Positions 20,934-24,013 of a DNA stretch of 24,013 nucleotides are shown here, piece after piece. Under the pieces are notes generated by a model. That model was not told the origin of the DNA and searched no databases. It was given only the letters and a program-made list of their open reading frames with translations. The first letter of the stretch is position 1. Every line of letters starts with the position of its first letter. This DNA comes from a virus. Made by a program: the position numbers and the translations under genes. The stretch lies in IMG/VR virus record IMGVR_UViG_3300037584_002022, positions 1 through 24,013 of that record. One strand, written 5' to 3'.

Positions 20934-21014
20934 ATCTAAACGTACACATTTCTATTCTAACATGACAATTCACACACATCCACCTTAAATAGTTTCAAAA
21001 AATCAAATAATCAG

Positions 21015-21045
21015 AAAACCCTTGACAAATATTGTCAGGGGTTTT
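21015..21045 (+). terminator. Rho-independent terminator containing a promoter -35 box
   Basis: AAAACCCTTGACA (21015-21027) pairs with TGTCAGGGGTTTT (21033-21045) around an AATAT loop, giving a 13-bp stem with one G-U pair; the T-tract is short and part of the stem. It ends the 46-aa gene unit. TTGACA in its left arm doubles as the -35 of the next promoter. Confidence 0.8.
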
Positions 21046-21050
21046 ATAAT
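21022..21050 (+). promoter_or_regulatory. Consensus sigma-70 promoter inside the terminator
   Basis: TTGACA (21022-21027), a 17-bp spacer and TATAAT (21045-21050) match the bacterial sigma-70 consensus exactly. Transcription would start near 21057, leaving about 13 nt of leader before the ATG at 21070, with no clear Shine-Dalgarno. This suggests early expression of the following oxygenase gene by host RNA polymerase. Confidence 0.8.
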
Positions 21051-21069
21051 ATAAAAAAGTATTTTTATA

Positions 21070-21636
21070 ATGAGTGATATTAGGGTCTATGATAACTTTG
21101 TAAGTGAGGAAGAGTTTCTTCCTATACATCAATATTTTGTAGATACTAGAACTGGTTTCAATGGTGAGAGTGTTCCTTGGTATTGGGTAGATGGTGTTAA
21201 TAAATTTGGTGATGGTAGATTTATGTTTGTAAATCTCTGCTATGGCAATCTTCAGATTGTAAATCATACCATGTTTCAGGTTTTGGTTCCTATTCTAATG
21301 AAAATAGATCCATTGTCATTAACTAGGATTAAAGCAAATTTAACTGTAAGGGATGATACACCAGTTGATGATAGTCATTATCATACAGATGATAACTATT
21401 GTAATTGTGTAGAGGATGGTGGTAAAGGAGAAGATGCTACCATGACTACAGCAATTTATTATGTAAATACAAACAATGGAGGTACGCAATTTAAAAATGG
21501 TGAACAAGTTAATAGTGTTGCTAATAGATTAGTTGTATTTCCTTGTCACATGTATCATGCACCTATAGGGCATACTGATGAAAAAAATAGAATTGTAATT
21601 AATTTTAATTATTTTCATTCTCAAACAGGTATTTAA
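21070..21636 (+). CDS. 2OG-Fe(II) oxygenase superfamily protein
   Basis: The 188-residue protein has an oxygenase core: H105-T-D107 (SHYHTDDNY) as the HxD iron pair, GGTQF (137-141), H163 as distal ligand (MYHAPIGHTD) and R174 (EKNRIVINFNY) as the probable 2-oxoglutarate anchor. The substrate is unknown. A Cys/Gly insertion (NYCNCVEDGGKGEDA, 109-123) follows the HxD motif and could cover the active site. The gene sits behind a consensus host-type promoter, so it is likely expressed early. It is clearly distinct from the prolyl hydroxylase at 2313, lacking that enzyme's YxxGQxY and Lys pattern. Confidence 0.8.
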   Translation: MSDIRVYDNFVSEEEFLPIHQYFVDTRTGFNGESVPWYWVDGVNKFGDGRFMFVNLCYGNLQIVNHTMFQVLVPILMKIDPLSLTRIKANLTVRDDTPVDDSHYHTDDNYCNCVEDGGKGEDATMTTAIYYVNTNNGGTQFKNGEQVNSVANRLVVFPCHMYHAPIGHTDEKNRIVINFNYFHSQTGI

Positions 21637-21657
21637 TTATTAGGAGACTATGTTATA

Positions 21658-21870
21658 ATGTACGAACAAGCATTGTTAGAAATGAATAACCCATTAAGTT
21701 CGGTTAAAATGGTAAGAGAATCGTATTCTAGGTACTTACAAAAGAACTTTACTGAAGTTCAGGTACAGTTTAGAGATGAGGAACCAGCGTGGATACCTTA
21801 TGATACACTACTAGCAATTAAGGAAAATGAAGTTGAATTTCAAAGGAGAGTAAAAAATGGAAATGCATAA
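21658..21870 (+). CDS. Small protein of unknown function (70 aa)
   Basis: The 70-residue product is helical at the start (EQALLEMNNPLSSVKMVRES), then has a short strand (TEVQVQFRDEEPAWIPYDTL) and a charged C-terminal helix. AGGAGA (21642-21647) is the likely ribosome site, ten bases before ATG 21658. It overlaps the next gene by 14 bases. No family is recognised. Confidence 0.6.
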   Translation: MYEQALLEMNNPLSSVKMVRESYSRYLQKNFTEVQVQFRDEEPAWIPYDTLLAIKENEVEFQRRVKNGNA

Positions 21871-22057
21871 TGATGATGATTGTATCCCATGTACTACAAC
21901 AGGTGTAGAATTACATTTTGAAGACAAACATTGGTTAGCATTAATAGAGCGTGGTGTTAAGGGTCTGGGTGGTGATATGAATACCCTTACTTGTTATGAC
22001 TCTAAACAACAATGGAAGAAACTAGAAATTATCTATGATGTTAAGGATAAAACATGA
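21857..22057 (+). CDS. Small protein of unknown function (66 aa)
   Basis: AAAGGAGAG (21842-21850) precedes ATG 21857. The 66-residue product begins with an acidic HNDDDCIPC segment and has DKHWLALIERGVKGLGG in the middle, likely a helix. It contains three Cys and three His but no recognised zinc pattern. Its TGA overlaps the nitrilase-family ATG. Function unknown; coupling suggests shared expression with the enzyme that follows. Confidence 0.6.
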   Translation: MEMHNDDDCIPCTTTGVELHFEDKHWLALIERGVKGLGGDMNTLTCYDSKQQWKKLEIIYDVKDKT

Positions 22058-23013
22058 AGAATACTATTAGAATTGCTGGAGCTCAAATACCAATTAAAGA
22101 TAATGACATTCAATTTAATAAGAATGAGATTTTCAAGGCATTGGATTGGGCAAAGGAAAATGCGGTTGATTGCTTATTAACACCAGAAGGATCTTTATCA
22201 GGATATGGTTCTTGGTGGATGTCAAAGATGGAAGAATTGGAGGGTTCTTTATTAGAAGTTGAAGATTATCAAAAGAAGGTTGGAGTTGAACTACATTTAG
22301 GAACACTTTTACAAAATAGAGAACATATAGGATTTGTAAATAGAAATCATATTAGACATTATGGGAAGGATGGTAATTTATATGGATTATCCAATAAAAC
22401 ATATATTGTACCTGGTGATGGTGCATGTCTTAATTCAACTGCTGGAGGATTAAGTCCACTATACCCATTTAATATGCCTAATGTAACTAAGAATGACGGT
22501 CAACCATATCAAATTCTTGGTATGGTGTGTAATGATATGTGGGGATCTAGTAAAGATACACATAAAGATGATGTTCCTGATATGGCATTAAATGAAATGC
22601 TAGTAGAAAGAAAAGTAGATCTTGTATTTCATGCTACAAATAACTATAAGTTTCCACCACAAATGATTGTTGAATCTCCATATATGAAAGAAACTTTTGA
22701 TATGTGGCATGAGAGTCATTTAAGGATGACTGCATGGGGAGCGTGTTCAACAATATTAACTGTTGATGGGTGTACTCCTTGGGCATGGGATGGTGATGAA
22801 AATGAGTATAATACTTATGAGTCAGGATCTCAAAGTGGTGTTATAACTGGTTTAGGTGAGAGAGTGGTTGGTGTTCCAAGAACAGGAAGACAATACTTTC
22901 ATTATGATTTGGACATTAATGCTAGAGAGAAAAACATACTGAGACATAATGCTTATAATAGTAAAGTAATGGATTTAAAGGATGATGCCAAATCAAGAAT
23001 CATTACAAATTAA
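22054..23013 (+). CDS. Carbon-nitrogen hydrolase (nitrilase superfamily)
   Basis: The 319-residue protein shows the Glu-Lys-Cys triad of this superfamily in order: E45 (LLTPEGSLSGYG), K115 (LSNKTYIVPGD) and C159 (ILGMVCNDMWG). It also begins IRIAGAQIPI, like the first strand of the fold. The length suits a single nitrilase domain. Members hydrolyse amides, nitriles or carbamoyl compounds to release ammonia; the exact substrate cannot be read here. A region beyond the Cys (about 160-260) is His/Trp-rich. The gene is unusual for a phage and might supply nitrogen or remove a modified metabolite during infection. It overlaps the preceding gene (ATGA) and the small gene after it by 29 bases. Confidence 0.82.
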   Translation: MKNTIRIAGAQIPIKDNDIQFNKNEIFKALDWAKENAVDCLLTPEGSLSGYGSWWMSKMEELEGSLLEVEDYQKKVGVELHLGTLLQNREHIGFVNRNHIRHYGKDGNLYGLSNKTYIVPGDGACLNSTAGGLSPLYPFNMPNVTKNDGQPYQILGMVCNDMWGSSKDTHKDDVPDMALNEMLVERKVDLVFHATNNYKFPPQMIVESPYMKETFDMWHESHLRMTAWGACSTILTVDGCTPWAWDGDENEYNTYESGSQSGVITGLGERVVGVPRTGRQYFHYDLDINAREKNILRHNAYNSKVMDLKDDAKSRIITN

Positions 23014-23143
23014 GTATGAATCACAGATAGATTCTTTCACTTTTATGTGGGAGGGTGAGATGAAGTATTTTCGTGATTATGAAGGTGCTGAAGATTGGAT
23101 TCTATTGAATACTGCAAGACAGAATGAATATAATAGAAACTGA
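22985..23143 (+). CDS. Small protein overlapping both neighbours (52 aa)
   Basis: A 52-codon frame runs from ATG 22985, inside the end of the nitrilase gene, to TGA 23141-23143, inside the start of the next oxygenase. It fills the otherwise unexplained gap between them. The product (MPNQESLQIKYESQIDSF, then MWEGEMKYFRDYEGAEDW) is polar and aromatic-rich with no recognised family. Double overlap is typical of this compact genome, but without homologues the call is tentative. Confidence 0.5.
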   Translation: MPNQESLQIKYESQIDSFTFMWEGEMKYFRDYEGAEDWILLNTARQNEYNRN

Positions 23144-23825
23144 TTATGGAATGACTTATGTTCCTTTCATCAATACTGAATTAATATCACCCTTTGCTCC
23201 AGAGTGGAGATTTTACATAGCAGAGAAGATTCTATCAAGGATAGATTGTAACAGATTAAAGAATTATCTTTTGAGTAAACAACCAGAGATTCTTGCTATA
23301 AAAGATAAACTTACTGATGCTGGAACTGGATTGGGTAATGATAGTACAACTGCCAGATTCAGATCATATAATGTAATGACATGGGATCAACCTGATATTA
23401 ACATATTGAAGGAGGAGATTTCTATCATGCATGATAACTACTATAGGGATATAGTTGATAGACCAACACCAGAGGTTTCACTTGGTGGGTGGATGAATAT
23501 TATGAAGAAAGGTGATAGAATTAAGAGACATAATCATGGATTCTTAGATAATACTTACATAAGCGGTCATTTTACTGTTTGTTGTGACAGTACCAGAACT
23601 GTATATACTAATCCTTATGAACATTGGGATGAGTTTGAATTATTAAAAAGAGTTGAGGAGTATGGTCTGGAATTTAATCATTCATTATATGCCTCTAAGA
23701 ATACTGCAGGTCAATTAACATTATTTCCAGGATATATTCCACACTTTACTACAGAACATAGATCTGATAGTGATAGAATAACATTAGCATTTGAAATCAT
23801 ACCAGAATATGAAACCATTATTTAA
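23124..23825 (+). CDS. 2OG-Fe(II) oxygenase-like protein (HxH type)
   Basis: The 233-residue protein fits the family of putative 2OG-Fe(II) oxygenases often described as TIGR02466/PF13759: GGWMNIMKKGDRIKRHNHG (121-139), then ISGHFTV, LTLFPGYIPHFTTEHRS and DRITLAFEI. The iron site here is H136-N-H138 rather than HxD, as I recall for that family, with distal H207 and R218. The substrate is unknown. The N-terminal 110 residues are helical and poorly recognised. It overlaps the small gene before it and the cut-off gene after it. Confidence 0.78.
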   Translation: MNIIETDYGMTYVPFINTELISPFAPEWRFYIAEKILSRIDCNRLKNYLLSKQPEILAIKDKLTDAGTGLGNDSTTARFRSYNVMTWDQPDINILKEEISIMHDNYYRDIVDRPTPEVSLGGWMNIMKKGDRIKRHNHGFLDNTYISGHFTVCCDSTRTVYTNPYEHWDEFELLKRVEEYGLEFNHSLYASKNTAGQLTLFPGYIPHFTTEHRSDSDRITLAFEIIPEYETII

Positions 23826-24013
23826 ATTAAGAGAAATTGCTTGGGCAATAGTGTCTGAGGTAGAGGATTGGTTATATCCTTATCGAACTGATGATACAGA
23901 ACCATTATGGGCAGAGAAAGATGTTGATGATGATAGTGTAGTAACCTATATGAAAGCACAAATGGATGCTAACAACGATAGGATAGATCGACTACAATCT
24001 GAGATGCTTTATG
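23809..24013 (+). CDS. 5' part of a small acidic protein (partial)
   Basis: An ATG at 23809, overlapping the oxygenase stop by 17 bases, opens a frame still open at the window's end (68 residues visible). The start MKPLFKLREIAWAIVSEVED is amphipathic and could associate with a membrane surface. It is followed by acidic stretches (EKDVDDDS) and a helix (MKAQMDANNDRIDRLQSEM) suited to a coiled coil. No family is recognised. Confidence 0.55.
   Translation, partial: MKPLFKLREIAWAIVSEVEDWLYPYRTDDTEPLWAEKDVDDDSVVTYMKAQMDANNDRIDRLQSEMLY

Noticed and set aside
20985-20991. TTAAATA as another late promoter upstream of the oxygenase at 21070
   Set aside because: It lies before the terminator hairpin, lacks the C or A at the first position and a consensus sigma-70 promoter better explains that gene.
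21650-21658. Two-codon frame ATG-TTA-TAA just before the 70-aa gene
   Set aside because: The ribosome site is only three bases before this ATG, too close, whereas it is well placed for the ATG at 21658. There is no hairpin or other structure to suggest regulation.
1-24013. Integrase, transposase, attachment sites or insertion sequences
   Set aside because: No matching protein motifs, terminal inverted repeats or tRNA-end duplications were seen; the content fits a lytic phage.

Overview
The window looks like part of a lytic, T4-like marine cyanophage (cyanomyovirus) genome. It is AT-rich and tightly packed, and every gene lies on the plus strand, often with ATGA or TAATG stop/start overlaps. 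I recognise several protein types typical of such phages: a very large tail protein with a C-terminal self-cleaving chaperone domain, GIGTT-repeat structural proteins, PurN and PyrE, several 2-oxoglutarate/Fe(II) oxygenases and many tiny conserved genes. Short (C/A)TAAATA motifs in front of structural genes resemble T4-type late promoters. I recall no exact genome, so host assignment (Prochlorococcus or Synechococcus; a pelagiphage is less likely) is inference.

Region 1 (1-14002) is the virion-appendage block. It starts with the 3' end of a structural gene and a 141-aa structural protein. Next comes a 565-aa fibre made of an N-terminal adaptor, a collagen-like Gly-X-Y shaft, a tail-collar domain and an arm with twelve His-x-His motifs. 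A canonical prolyl 4-hydroxylase gene follows it directly. After two small genes come a 1959-aa beta-helix/S74 tail protein, a 638-aa GIGTT-repeat protein and a 956-aa glycine-rich adhesin-like protein.

Region 2 (14003-14145) is a boundary: a hairpin, a strong rho-independent terminator and an extended -10 promoter.

Region 3 (14146-20661) is a run of coupled replication, modification and metabolism genes. It holds a small SF2 helicase, a conserved phage protein, an orphan TSPPY-type DNA methyltransferase, a 46-aa protein, PyrE, six small unknown genes, a DUF6445-like oxygenase, PurN and a pair of paralogous small proteins.

Region 4 (20662-24013) has two regulatory intergenic stretches. In one, a consensus sigma-70 promoter is built into a terminator hairpin. 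The genes here are a 46-aa protein, a third oxygenase, small unknowns, a nitrilase-superfamily enzyme, a fourth oxygenase and a cut-off final gene.

The most interesting candidate system is the collagen-like fibre beside a prolyl 4-hydroxylase whose active-site pattern is complete. Together they suggest that the phage hydroxylates its own collagen-like shaft. The same fibre carries a long, regularly spaced HxH ladder that may bind metal ions at its receptor-binding tip.
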